Under the pieces are notes generated by a model. That model saw only the letters and a program-made list of their open reading frames with translations. It was not told where the DNA came from and did not search any database. Shown one piece after another: positions 1 to 7,844 of a DNA stretch of 23,068 bases. Position 1 is the stretch's first letter; the number at the start of each line of letters is the position of its first letter. The stretch lies in assembly GCA_014379045.1 (NCBI GenBank), contig JACMMK010000464.1, forward strand, positions 1-23,068, given 5' to 3'. Source of the stretch: Burkholderiales bacterium (GTDB lineage: Bacteria > Pseudomonadota > Gammaproteobacteria > Burkholderiales > CAIKXV01). The position numbers were made by a program, and so were the translations under genes.

Positions 1-69
1 AGATCATAAATACGTCCGACGAGCCGCCGGACGATATGCGCGTGCCATGGGTGCGCTGACCCCGGTTAG

Positions 70-372
70 CGAGGTCGGATCAGAGAAGGCCTCTGGCTTA
101 CCTCACGCCAAGTACCCGGCGGCAGTTGTGGACCGCCTCCACGCGGAAGCCGCATTGCTGACCTTCTCCAAGCGTACTTCGCGGCCAAGAATCGGCGCGA
201 TGTCGGTGCCACAATGCAATTCTTCGGGCGGAAACTAGCCTCCTACAGTGACAGCACCTTGGGCTGGCGAACTAGTAGCTGGGAAAAGCAGAACAAGGTG
301 TTGAGCCAGTACATGCCGAAGTGGGGAGAAGGCCGCTCCCACCCCTTGCGCATTCTGGGCGGGCCGAACTGA
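70..372 (+). pseudogene. Decayed NTF2/SnoaL-like domain fragment
   Basis: Frame 1 is open from just after the TAG at 67-69 to the TGA at 370-372. From about position 157 it reads like the first half of an NTF2/SnoaL-like fold: an amphipathic helix (ADLLQAYFAAKNRRDVGATM), then FF, SYSDSTLGW and a stretch ending RILGGPN. Proteins of this family normally continue with the second half of the cone-shaped fold, which is missing here. There is no credible start codon in this frame; the first in-frame ATG is at 214, inside the domain. A second frame (47-238) carries a plausible upstream helix (VDRLHAEAAL) that would join the domain after a frameshift near 155-160. I read this as a frameshifted, truncated remnant with no predicted activity. 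The family assignment rests on pattern recognition only. Confidence 0.4.
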
Positions 373-408
373 ATCGCCCCGGGTATTGCGGAGGCTCACT
401 GGTGTGAG

Positions 409-591
409 TCAGGCCGTCTCGACTGACCGTTTGAACTGCTGAGAGATGACTGACTCGATCCGCGCGGGAAGACGATAGGCTGCGTCGCGGACAAGTGAAT
501 CATGGTCGAAGAATCGCTCTGCATGGCGAGTTTCTAGTCTGCGGGCAGACCATGAATCTGCCAGATACTGATCCCGATAGCAGACATCCAC
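409..591 (-). CDS. Short unrecognised ORF (60 aa)
   Basis: A 60-codon reading frame with a GTG start. The frame is open further upstream, to a TAG at 645-643, and that extension also looks protein-like, being rich in charged residues with well-spaced hydrophobic ones. The product is basic and acidic in patches, with no signal peptide, membrane segment or motif I recognise. It lies next to the att-like repeat at 655-671, so it could be the 3' remnant of a larger gene. No ribosome binding site is evident. It may not be a gene. Confidence 0.2.
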   Translation of the reverse strand: MDVCYRDQYLADSWSARRLETRHAERFFDHDSLVRDAAYRLPARIESVISQQFKRSVETA

Positions 592-654
592 CGATGGCTT
601 AAATCGAGCGGCCCGACAGACCTCGATAGATCCCGCTCGTCCCTAAATGCCCCG

Positions 655-671
655 CCTACTCCCACTCGATC
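655..671. repeat. Displaced copy of guaA 3' end (att-like core)
   Basis: CCTACTCCCACTCGATC matches 16 of 17 bases with 6223-6239, where the same string encodes the end of guaA (Ile-Glu-Trp-Glu-stop on the minus strand). On the minus strand this copy also reads Met-Ile-Glu-Trp-Glu-stop. The guaA 3' end is an established insertion site for integrative elements, which leave a displaced copy of the core at their far end. I infer this is the distal attachment site of an element spanning roughly 655-6222. Confidence 0.55.
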
Positions 672-707
672 ATCAACGAGCCTTCCAAGCCGTTGATTCG
701 TAAAGCA

Positions 708-733
708 CCGGCCTCAACCCCCGCCGGTTTTTT
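708..733 (+). terminator. Candidate rho-independent terminator
   Basis: The stem CCGGC (708-712) pairs with GCCGG (723-727) across a 10-nt C-rich loop and is followed directly by a run of six T. The stem is short and the loop large, so strength is uncertain. It lies just inside the att-like repeat, and its T run merges into the first TACCGTCA repeat. No convincing gene reads into it from the left. Confidence 0.35.
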
Positions 734-754
734 ACCGTCAAATCTACCGTCAAA
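733..754. repeat. Paired TACCGTCAAA repeats (arm-site-like)
   Basis: Two exact copies of TACCGTCAAA occur at 733-742 and 745-754, a 12-bp period, about 60 bp inside the att-like repeat. On the other strand they read TTTGACGGTA. Short directly repeated sites of this kind near an attachment site are typical arm-type binding sites of tyrosine recombinases. No recombinase gene is visible in the window, so the assignment is inferred. Confidence 0.35.
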
Positions 755-810
755 CTGCGGGGCTCCAGCATTGGCGAGGGTTTGCGGGCGAATCCGCCGA
801 ATGTCACCAA

Positions 811-830
811 TCGAGATCTATCGAGATCTA
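811..830. repeat. Tandem 10-bp repeat TCGAGATCTA x2
   Basis: Two perfect tandem copies of TCGAGATCTA, followed by a partial third (TCGA). This sits in the roughly 400-bp stretch 592-994, which otherwise holds only the att-like repeat, the candidate terminator, the TACCGTCA repeats and no convincing gene. Confidence 0.5.
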
Positions 831-955
831 TCGACTCCTGCGGGGCTTGCCGACACCGTGGATGAGATGTTCATGTGGACCAGAAGAGTGCCGAAGAACG
901 GTCGGGATAAAACGCCTAAGCCATTGTTTCGATGCAGCTTCTCGGCTCTTTTTTT

Positions 956-963
956 TACCGTCA
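956..963. repeat. Third TACCGTCA repeat
   Basis: TACCGTCA directly follows a run of T, as the first copy at 733-740 does. It lies just beyond the 3' end of the hepT-like gene. A third copy with the same T-rich flank strengthens the case that these are element-end sites rather than chance. Confidence 0.3.
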
Positions 964-994
964 CAGCGCTAGGAGAGCTGCCTGGCTCAAGACG

Positions 995-1354
995 TCAGGA
1001 CACTTCCTTCAGAAGCTCGGCAATCTGCCGACGCAGCAGCGGCAAATCGCTTTGTACGGTGTTCCAGACGACGTCCCAATCCACGTCGATGTAGTCATGG
1101 ATGATCTTGTTGCGCATGCCGCGCATGAGGTTCCAAGGAACCTCGGGATGGGCTGCAATGAACCCCGGTGCCACTTTCTGTAATCGGGTGACCGCCTCGC
1201 CGACGATCGCCAAGGTCCGGACGATCGCGTCCTGGGCTTGCTCGTCCTGTTCAAGCCCTGCGAGGCTCTTCACATTGTCCGCATAGCGGCGCGCTCGGTC
1301 TATCGCATTGGCCATGTGTTCCAGATACTGCGCAGCGCGCTCCGCGTGCGTCAC
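995..1354 (-). CDS. hepT: HepT-like toxin ribonuclease (DUF86)
   Basis: A 119-aa all-helical protein of the HepT/DUF86 family, the RNase toxin of HepT/MntA type VII toxin-antitoxin modules. The family's RX4HXY active-site motif is intact: Arg81, His86 and Tyr88 within RNKIIHDY. The length is normal for the family. The GTG start at 1354 overlaps the TGA stop of the upstream mntA-like gene by four bases (GTGA), so the two are translationally coupled. In characterised pairs the MntA partner neutralises HepT by adding AMP to the motif tyrosine; conservation of both motifs suggests that mechanism here. The pair lies inside the guaA-bracketed accessory segment, where such modules commonly stabilise mobile DNA. 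Confidence 0.9.
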   Translation of the reverse strand: MTHAERAAQYLEHMANAIDRARRYADNVKSLAGLEQDEQAQDAIVRTLAIVGEAVTRLQKVAPGFIAAHPEVPWNLMRGMRNKIIHDYIDVDWDVVWNTVQSDLPLLRRQIAELLKEVS

Positions 1355-1665
1355 AGTGGTTCAGCCTGCCGCATCACTCGATCACGATACTTCGGCGAAA
1401 GAAATCCAGGCGTCAGCACCGACACACGTACACCAGTCAACACCTGTGCATCCTGCTCCAGACCCGCCAGCGTGAACAAGGTTGTCCCATCCTGCGATTC
1501 AACGAGCAGATCCAGATCACTGTCCTCGGTGTCGGTGTGGGTCAGCACGGAACCAAATACGCAGGGCCGAGCGAAGCCGTAGCTGCGACACAGTTGTCGC
1601 AGCGCTTCGCGGTGCAGGTTCAAAGCTTCGGACGGTGTCATGCGCTTTCTCGCTCTGCTCGACAT
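1351..1665 (-). CDS. mntA: MntA-like nucleotidyltransferase antitoxin
   Basis: A 104-aa minimal nucleotidyltransferase. The GSX10DXD catalytic signature is complete: Gly38-Ser39 in VFGSV, then Asp50 and Asp52 in SDLDLLV. In studied systems this protein AMPylates the HepT toxin and blocks its RNase. It precedes and overlaps hepT, the usual order with antitoxin first. The start is uncertain. The ATG at 1665 has no obvious ribosome site, while the internal ATG at 1641 (residue 9, MTPSEAL) is preceded by a purine-rich stretch and would begin at the usual distance before the domain. Confidence 0.88.
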   Translation of the reverse strand: MSSRARKRMTPSEALNLHREALRQLCRSYGFARPCVFGSVLTHTDTEDSDLDLLVESQDGTTLFTLAGLEQDAQVLTGVRVSVLTPGFLSPKYRDRVMRQAEPL

Positions 1666-1782
1666 GGATCGATCAGACTAACTCGATAGTACACATTCAT
1701 GCTGCCGACGACGGAAAACGGATTCGATCTGCGGGGGTTCTGCTGCCTTGCGCGCCGTAGAGGACGTGATACCGTTCCACGC

Positions 1783-2082
1783 ATGCGCGATCTGCTCCTC
1801 CTCGCGATCCATCTGCTGGTCACCGTGGCGAAACTTCTCCGCCCAGGTGGCGTCCGGGCAGTCGCTGCCGAATCTCTGCTGCTCAAGCAGCAGATCATCA
1901 TCGGCACTCGCTCTCGCCGCCGCGCTCCGAATCTCACCTGGGTCGACCGCTGCGTACTCGGACTGCTCACGCTGTTCGTGAAGCCACACCGGATTCCGAA
2001 GGTATCGGCGATGGTCAAAGCATCGACGCTGTTCAAGCTTCACAAGACGCTCGTCGATCGCAAGTACCGGCTGCTTACTATC
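1783..2082 (+). pseudogene. Transposase remnant, N-terminal part only
   Basis: About 100 codons starting MRDLLLLAIHLL, followed by LLRPGGVRAVAAESLLLK and ending STLFKLHKTLVDRKYRLL. This resembles the N-terminal segment of a family of integrase-core (DDE, rve-type) transposases. Homology stops near 2082; the HTH and the whole DDE catalytic region are absent, so it cannot be active. The frame runs on as unrelated sequence to a TGA at 2209-2211, which overlaps the first codon of the LuxR-type regulator. The same frame also extends upstream to an ATG at 1699, but that part does not look like the family. No inverted repeats were identified. Confidence 0.6.
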
Positions 2083-2207
2083 ATGAGCGATAATCCAAGA
2101 CGCCATTCCGGTGACATTCGCAATGTTCAAAAAACTGGACGCGATCCGCTTGAGCCGTGTGATCGAATTGGGTCACGCGGCTGGATGCTGGCCCCTCGCG
2201 TTGTCGA

Positions 2208-4931
2208 ATGACTGAGTGGCCAGGTCCCGTTCGCGACGTTCCCGCGCGTTGCGGAGTTGACCCCGCCGGGACTCGAGGCGACGCCGTCTCGCGCCACGCG
2301 TCAGAATGGGCCCTCGGTGCAACGCTGCTCGAGCGCGAGGCACCCTTGGCACTTCTGGCGGGCGCGCGTTCCCGAGCGAGCGCCGGCCAGGGCCACAGTG
2401 TCTTCGTCAGTGGCGAGGCCGGCATCGGCAAGACGTCGCTCGTCGAGGCGTTCGTACGGTCCGAGCAGTTGCGAACTCGGGTGCTCTGGGGCGCGTGCGA
2501 CGCGCTTTCGACGCCTCGACCGCTCGGTCCCGTGCGCGACATCGCCCAGATGGCCGGCGGCGAACTCCTTGCGTCGCTGAACGCGGGGCTTCCCGGCTAC
2601 CGCCTCTTCCAGTCCTTTCTGGACGCATTGAACGCACATCCCGGCGGCACCCTCGCTGTCGTGGAGGATGCGCACTGGGCCGATGACGCAACTGCGGACT
2701 TCATCAAGTTCGTCGCCCGACGCATTTCCCGATGCCGTGCTGTGCTCGTCGTGACCTTCCGTGAGGACGAGGTCCGTTCCGGCCATCCGTTGCTTCGTGC
2801 AATCGCCAATGTGCCTGCCGATCACGCCACCCGCGTCCGGCTGCATGGCCTGTCAGCCAACGCGGTCGCCCGGCTGGCGGCCGACCACGCTCGGCAGATT
2901 CGAAATCTGCACACGATCACGGACGGCAATCCCTTGCTGGTCACCGAGCTTCTCCGCGCCCCTGGAGACGAGGTATCGGCGTCCTTGCGTGACACGATGC
3001 TGGCGCGACTGGATCGGTTGTCGCCCTTCGCGCGCGATCTCGCCGAGCTTGTCGCCGTGGTGCCGGACCGGATCGAGCGCGAATTTCTCGACCGGATCTC
3101 GACGGCCAACATGGATGCACTGCCCGAGTGCATCGACAACCGAACCCTCGTTTTCGACCGAGGGTATGTCCGCTATCGCCACGAACTCGTGCGAGGCATC
3201 ATCGAGCGATCGCTGAATGAAGTACGGCGCCGCCTACTGCATGCACGGGTACTCGCGGCGCTGGAGGGGGACGCCGCCTTCGCGACGCTCGCGCGACTTG
3301 TCCACCATGCAGACGGTGCAGGAGACGCTGCCAAGGTTCTGCGCTACGCGCCACCGGCAGCGACTGAATCAAGCCTGCGAGGCGCGCACCGACAGAGCGC
3401 GGAGCTCTATCGGCGGGCGCTGTGCCACAGCGGGACCTTGCTGCCGCTCGAACGGGCTCGCCTGATGGACAGTCTGGCGGTGGAGTGCGCGCTGACGGGT
3501 GCCAGCGAAGAGGCGCTCGCGGCAAACGCGCGAAGCTTCCAACTCCTGAGCGAGGCCGGGGAGACCTTCGCGCAAGGCGCCAACCGTCGAGCGCGTTTCG
3601 AGATGCTGCATGTGGGTGTGTTCCGTCGCAGAAGCGTGGAGTTCGCAGTGCTGGCGCAATCGTGCGTCACTCTTCTCGAATCGCACGGCGCGTCGGGTGA
3701 ACTGGCGAAGGCGTACATGAACGAGGCGTTCGTCCTGAGCATGGAAGGACGAGCCGGCGAGGCGGATATCCGACACGGGCAGGCCGTGGCAACCGCCGAG
3801 TCCGCCGGGGAAAGGGCCGCGCTCTGCCACGTCCTTCTAGAAGGCGAATTGCGCAAGCATTCGTTCTTTTGTGAGCCGGACAGTTCGGCAGCCGAGCGTG
3901 CGCTGGCGCTCGCGCTCAAGGACGACGACGACCTCGGTGCGGCAAAAGCTTACTTCTGCCTCTCGATGTTTGCGCTCAACAGCATGCGACTTGACGACGC
4001 CGAGCGGGCACTGAACGCGGGCCTGCGCTTCGCAGATGCGCGCGACCTCGATGGGCACAAGGCGCCGCTGCTCGCACTCGAGGCACGGAAGCGTTTTGTC
4101 CAGGGAGACTGGTCGCATGCCGAAGCGCGCGCAACCGAGTTGCTCACTGATGCAGATCTCCCGGGAATCGCTGAACTCAACGCGCTCTTCGTGCTCGGCC
4201 AGTATCACGCGCGAACAGGCGGTGGTCCCGCGCGAAGTTACCTCGAGCGCGCGCTCGATACAGCGACGTCCAAGATCGGCTCCCTCCTTTCCAAGATACA
4301 TGCCCTCGTGCGTCTTGCCGAACTGCATTGGCTGGAAGGCGAGGACCGAACCGCGCTCGATTTCGCCCACCGCGGTGTGCTCGAGGCAGAATCGATGCGC
4401 GGGTATCCATGGGTGCGGGAAATGGCGGTATTCTGGCTCTGGCGGCTCGGCGGCCCCTCGAACGAGGGCGAGGCTCCTGCAACCCCCTACGGTCTCCAAA
4501 CCAAGGGAGACTGGTCCGCCGCTGCAGCGGCTTGGGAAGCGCTCGGCTGCCCTTATGAACGTGCGCTCGCACTTTGCGACGGCGACGCCGAGGCCCAGCG
4601 TTCGGGGATCTGGATGCTCGACCGCCTCGGCGCCCGCGCGTCCGTCGCTCGATGCCGTGGACTGCTGGCGCGGCGTGGTGTGGTCCGCATCCCGCGCGGC
4701 CCGCGTCCGAGCACCCGAATTCATCCACTGGGGCTGACCAGGCGGGAGCTCGAAGTGCTCGCCCTCCTGGGGGAAGGCCTCGGGAATGCCGCGATCGGCG
4801 ACCGGCTGCACCGCTCCCACAGGACCGTGTCGCACCACGTCACGGCGATCATGGCGAAGCTGGGCGCTGGAACCCGGCGCGAGGCTGTGCTCACCGCACA
4901 CGAAAAAGGCCTGCTCAAGGCGAAGCGCTGA
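2208..4931 (+). CDS. Large ATP-binding LuxR-family regulator (LAL type)
   Basis: A 907-aa transcriptional regulator. An N-terminal STAND/AAA-type ATPase carries Walker A GEAGIGKTS (residues 69-77) and Walker B LAVVEDAHWAD (149-159). A long Ala/Leu-rich helical middle (about 330-830) probably forms TPR-like repeats. The C-terminus (842-907) is a LuxR/GerE DNA-binding domain: LTRRELEVLALLGEGLGN, then RTVSHHVTAIMAKLG. Length and architecture fit LAL/MalT-like regulators, which use ATP binding to switch oligomeric state. The ATG at 2208 has no clear ribosome site and the first 38 residues look unlike the domain, but no better in-frame start was seen. The regulator is followed after 93 bp by a Bug-type solute-binding protein, a possible target. 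It lies in the accessory segment. Confidence 0.9.
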   Translation: MTEWPGPVRDVPARCGVDPAGTRGDAVSRHASEWALGATLLEREAPLALLAGARSRASAGQGHSVFVSGEAGIGKTSLVEAFVRSEQLRTRVLWGACDALSTPRPLGPVRDIAQMAGGELLASLNAGLPGYRLFQSFLDALNAHPGGTLAVVEDAHWADDATADFIKFVARRISRCRAVLVVTFREDEVRSGHPLLRAIANVPADHATRVRLHGLSANAVARLAADHARQIRNLHTITDGNPLLVTELLRAPGDEVSASLRDTMLARLDRLSPFARDLAELVAVVPDRIEREFLDRISTANMDALPECIDNRTLVFDRGYVRYRHELVRGIIERSLNEVRRRLLHARVLAALEGDAAFATLARLVHHADGAGDAAKVLRYAPPAATESSLRGAHRQSAELYRRALCHSGTLLPLERARLMDSLAVECALTGASEEALAANARSFQLLSEAGETFAQGANRRARFEMLHVGVFRRRSVEFAVLAQSCVTLLESHGASGELAKAYMNEAFVLSMEGRAGEADIRHGQAVATAESAGERAALCHVLLEGELRKHSFFCEPDSSAAERALALALKDDDDLGAAKAYFCLSMFALNSMRLDDAERALNAGLRFADARDLDGHKAPLLALEARKRFVQGDWSHAEARATELLTDADLPGIAELNALFVLGQYHARTGGGPARSYLERALDTATSKIGSLLSKIHALVRLAELHWLEGEDRTALDFAHRGVLEAESMRGYPWVREMAVFWLWRLGGPSNEGEAPATPYGLQTKGDWSAAAAAWEALGCPYERALALCDGDAEAQRSGIWMLDRLGARASVARCRGLLARRGVVRIPRGPRPSTRIHPLGLTRRELEVLALLGEGLGNAAIGDRLHRSHRTVSHHVTAIMAKLGAGTRREAVLTAHEKGLLKAKR

Positions 4932-5024
4932 CGGCGCCAATATGGGTTGCGGCGGTTCTCAGAATGGGTCATTTGCCAACCGCTTTTTTGGGTACGCTTC
5001 CTCATCGCCTACACGGAGGCTTCG

Positions 5025-5990
5025 ATGGAAAGCGGAAAGCTTGCGCTGTTGATCGCAGCTGCGCTGTTCACGACCAGCGACCCACGCGCACAAACGTATC
5101 CGGTCAAGCCTGTGCGAGTGATCGTCCCGATCACGGTGGGGAGCGGCAACGACATCGTCGTCCGACTGCTGAGCCAGAAACTCGCCGACGCCTGGGGTCA
5201 ACCGGTTCTCGTCGAAAACCGTCCAGGAGGCGGGACGACGGCGGGCACAGCCGCGGTCGCGCGAGCGCCTTCGGACGGATACACGCTGCTCGGGAGCGGC
5301 TCAGGCTTTGCGACCAGTCAGGCGATAAGCACAAAGCTCCCCTATGACCCCCTGAAGGACCTGATCGCTATTGCGCCGCTCGCCCGATTGGTGCAGGTCT
5401 TGGTAACTGCCCCTTCTGCCGGCTATGCGAGCGTGGCAGAGTTGGTCGCGGCTGCGAAAGCCCGCCCCGGCCAGATTACCTACGCCTCCCCCGGAACCGG
5501 GACCGGCGTCCACTTCACGATGGAGAAATTCCGGATCGAGAGCGGCATCGACGCGATGCATGTGCCGTACAAGGGCGGCCCGGAGGCAATGAACGACGTG
5601 ATCGCGGGCAGGGTTACATTCTCGATCCCTTCCATCGGCACGGCGATGCCGTTCATCAGGGGTGGCCAGTTGCGCGCGCTCGGCGTCACCAGCCTCACCC
5701 GGGCCCCGGATCTCCCGGGCGTGTCGACGCTCGACGAGGCAGGTGTTCGGGGCTTCGAGGATGTCATCTGGTTCGGCATGTGGTCGCCGGCCGGTACGCC
5801 GCCCGCAATCGTCGAGAAGATCGCCGGCGATATCGCGCGCGCTCTCGCTTTGCCGGAAACGCGCGACCAGCTCGCGAAACTGAGCTCGGAGCCGATGAGC
5901 ATGTCACCCGCCGACTTCAGTCGCTTCGTTCGCCGCGAGATCGAGTCAGCGTCACGCGTCGCCAAGGCGGCAAACATCACTGCGCAGTGA
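5025..5990 (+). CDS. Tripartite tricarboxylate transporter substrate-binding protein (Bug/TctC)
   Basis: A 321-aa periplasmic binding protein of the Bug/TctC family, which captures organic acids (often carboxylates) for TctAB-type transporters or for sensing. The start chosen is ATG 5025, preceded by GGAGG six bases upstream; the frame is open further left but that extension spoils the signal peptide. Residues 1-23 form a signal peptide (hydrophobic LALLIAAALF, ending RAQ). Family hallmarks follow: YPVKPVRVIVP, NDIVVRLLSQKLADAWGQ, VENRPGGG, YDPLKDL and later HVPYKGG. No tctA or tctB gene is nearby, as is common for the very numerous orphan Bug proteins of betaproteobacteria. The ligand cannot be told. 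It may be controlled by the adjacent LAL regulator. Confidence 0.92.
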   Translation: MESGKLALLIAAALFTTSDPRAQTYPVKPVRVIVPITVGSGNDIVVRLLSQKLADAWGQPVLVENRPGGGTTAGTAAVARAPSDGYTLLGSGSGFATSQAISTKLPYDPLKDLIAIAPLARLVQVLVTAPSAGYASVAELVAAAKARPGQITYASPGTGTGVHFTMEKFRIESGIDAMHVPYKGGPEAMNDVIAGRVTFSIPSIGTAMPFIRGGQLRALGVTSLTRAPDLPGVSTLDEAGVRGFEDVIWFGMWSPAGTPPAIVEKIAGDIARALALPETRDQLAKLSSEPMSMSPADFSRFVRREIESASRVAKAANITAQ

Positions 5991-6222
5991 TGGAATGAAT
6001 AGGCGCGCTGACTGACCGGATTCACTGTCATGCTGCCAACGGTATTTCCTGCAACAAGTACTTCCGGCCGACAAAGAACGAGCGTGTATGACTGGTTTCT
6101 GGCATGCGGATCAATGCTGATTCTGCGAGATACTGCCCTCCATAGAAGCCGTTTTCCATGTGGAACGTGGTCTAGGTCGGTTCGATAGAGCTCGGAGATA
6201 TTCGATCGTTCTCGAAAGTCCC

Positions 6223-6239
6223 CCTACTCCCACTCAATC
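6223..6239. repeat. guaA 3'-end att-like core (proximal copy)
   Basis: CCTACTCCCACTCAATC covers the guaA stop codon and last codons on the minus strand. It differs from the copy at 655-671 at one base. The 233 bp to its left (5991-6223) contain no gene I can support. Confidence 0.55.
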
Positions 6240-7837
6240 GTCGCCGGCGGCTTCCCCGAGATGTCGTACACCACCCGATTGATCCCTCGCACCTCGTTGA
6301 TGATCCGGTTCGACACCCGGCCGAGCAACTCGTGCGGTAGATGCGCCCACTGTGCGGTCATGAAATCCTGCGTCTGCACCGCGCGCAACGCGACGACGTA
6401 TTCGTACGTGCGCCCGTCTCCCATCACGCCGACCGCCTTGACCGGCAGGAACACGGCAAACGCCTGACTGGTCAGGTCGTACCAGCTGCGTCCCTCATGC
6501 ATCGTCCTGCGCAACTCGTCGATGAAGATCGCATCGGCACGGCGCAGCAGGTCGGCGAACTCGGGCTTCACTTCGCCGAGGATGCGCACGCCGAGCCCCG
6601 GCCCGGGGAACGGATGACGGAACACCATCTCGCGCGGCAGGCCGAGGGCGACACCGAGTTCGCGCACCTCGTCCTTGAACAGCTCGCGCAGCGGCTCGAG
6701 CAGTTTCAGATGCAGGGTGTCGGGCAGGCCACCGACGTTGTGGTGGCTCTTGATCGTCGTCGCCTTCTTGTTCTTGGCGCCCGCCGACTCGATCACATCG
6801 GGATAGATCGTCCCCTGCGCGAGCCACTTCGCGTTCGGCAGCTTCGCAGCTTCATCCTGGAACACATGCACGAACTCGCGACCGATGATCTTGCGTTTGA
6901 CTTCGGGGTCGGACTCGCCTGCGAGCGCGCTCAGAAAACACGGCCCGGCATCGATGCGCACCACCTTCACACCCAGATGCCGGTGCAGCGTCTCCATGAC
7001 CTGATCGCCCTCGCCCAGGCGCAGCAGCCCGGTATCAACGAAGATGCAGGTGAGCCTGTCGCCGATCGCGCGATGGATCAGCGCGGCCGCCACCGCCGAA
7101 TCGACGCCGCCCGACAGGCCGAGGATCACGTCGTCGGTGCCGGCCTGCGCACGCACGCGCTCTGTCGCCTCCGCGACATAGTCGCTCATCACCCAGTCGG
7201 GCACACACTCGCAGATGTCGACCACGAAGCGTTCGAGGATGCGTGCGCCCTGCTTCGTATGCGTGACTTCGGGGTGGAACTGCACGCCGTAGAAGTGGCG
7301 CGCTTCGTCGGCGATGCCCGCGATCGGGCAGGTTTCGGTCGAGGCCATCAGCTTGAACCCGGGAGGCAGCGCGGTGACCTTGTCACCATGGCTCATCCAC
7401 ACCTGCAGCAGGCCGTGCCCCTGCGCATTGCGCGAGTCTTCGATCCCGTCGAGCAACCAGGTGTGACCCCGCGCGCGCACCTCGGCGAAGCCGAACTCGC
7501 GACTCTCACCGCTCTCGACGCTGCCGCCGAGCTGCTGCGCCATCGTCTGCATGCCGTAGCAGATGCCGAGGACGGGAATGCCGAGCTCGAACACGGCCTG
7601 AGGCGCCCGATCGGTCGTTTCGTCGTACGCGGAAAGGTGGCTGCCCGACAGAATGACGCCCTTCGGTGCGATGCGCCGGATCTCGGCCTCGGCCAGATCG
7701 CAGGGGTGAACCTCGCAGTACACGTTCGCCTCACGTACCCGGCGCGCGATCAGCTGCGTCACTTGCGAGCCGAAGTCGAGAATCAGGATGCAATCGTGAC
7801 TCGAACGCAACGCCTGCGGGCTGGTCGACGCGGCCAC
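6224..7837 (-). CDS. guaA: GMP synthase (glutamine-hydrolysing)
   Basis: A 537-aa cytoplasmic enzyme converting XMP, ATP and glutamine to GMP, the last step of de novo guanine nucleotide synthesis. A class I glutamine amidotransferase domain comes first, with nucleophile Cys93 (GICYGMQ) and His188/Glu190 (QFHPE). The ATP-pyrophosphatase domain carries the P-loop LSGGVDSA (about 241-248). The dimerisation domain ends in the typical TIEWE. The start is GTG at 7837, seven bases after the guaB stop. Only a weak ribosome site is visible, so translational coupling to guaB is likely. The oxyanion-strand motif reads LSGSHLSAYDE rather than the LSGGP of E. coli. The gene end doubles as the inferred insertion site of the accessory segment, whose integration left the coding end intact. 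Confidence 0.97.
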   Translation of the reverse strand: MAASTSPQALRSSHDCILILDFGSQVTQLIARRVREANVYCEVHPCDLAEAEIRRIAPKGVILSGSHLSAYDETTDRAPQAVFELGIPVLGICYGMQTMAQQLGGSVESGESREFGFAEVRARGHTWLLDGIEDSRNAQGHGLLQVWMSHGDKVTALPPGFKLMASTETCPIAGIADEARHFYGVQFHPEVTHTKQGARILERFVVDICECVPDWVMSDYVAEATERVRAQAGTDDVILGLSGGVDSAVAAALIHRAIGDRLTCIFVDTGLLRLGEGDQVMETLHRHLGVKVVRIDAGPCFLSALAGESDPEVKRKIIGREFVHVFQDEAAKLPNAKWLAQGTIYPDVIESAGAKNKKATTIKSHHNVGGLPDTLHLKLLEPLRELFKDEVRELGVALGLPREMVFRHPFPGPGLGVRILGEVKPEFADLLRRADAIFIDELRRTMHEGRSWYDLTSQAFAVFLPVKAVGVMGDGRTYEYVVALRAVQTQDFMTAQWAHLPHELLGRVSNRIINEVRGINRVVYDISGKPPATIEWE

Positions 7838-7844
7838 CGGCGCC

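Noticed and set aside
693..1094. 133-codon plus-strand frame near the left end
   Set aside because: It covers the terminator and repeat region, then runs antisense into hepT. Composition is not protein-like.
3837..4940. 367-codon minus-strand frame inside the LuxR-type regulator
   Set aside because: Shadow of a gene with clear Walker and HTH motifs; no recognisable domain.
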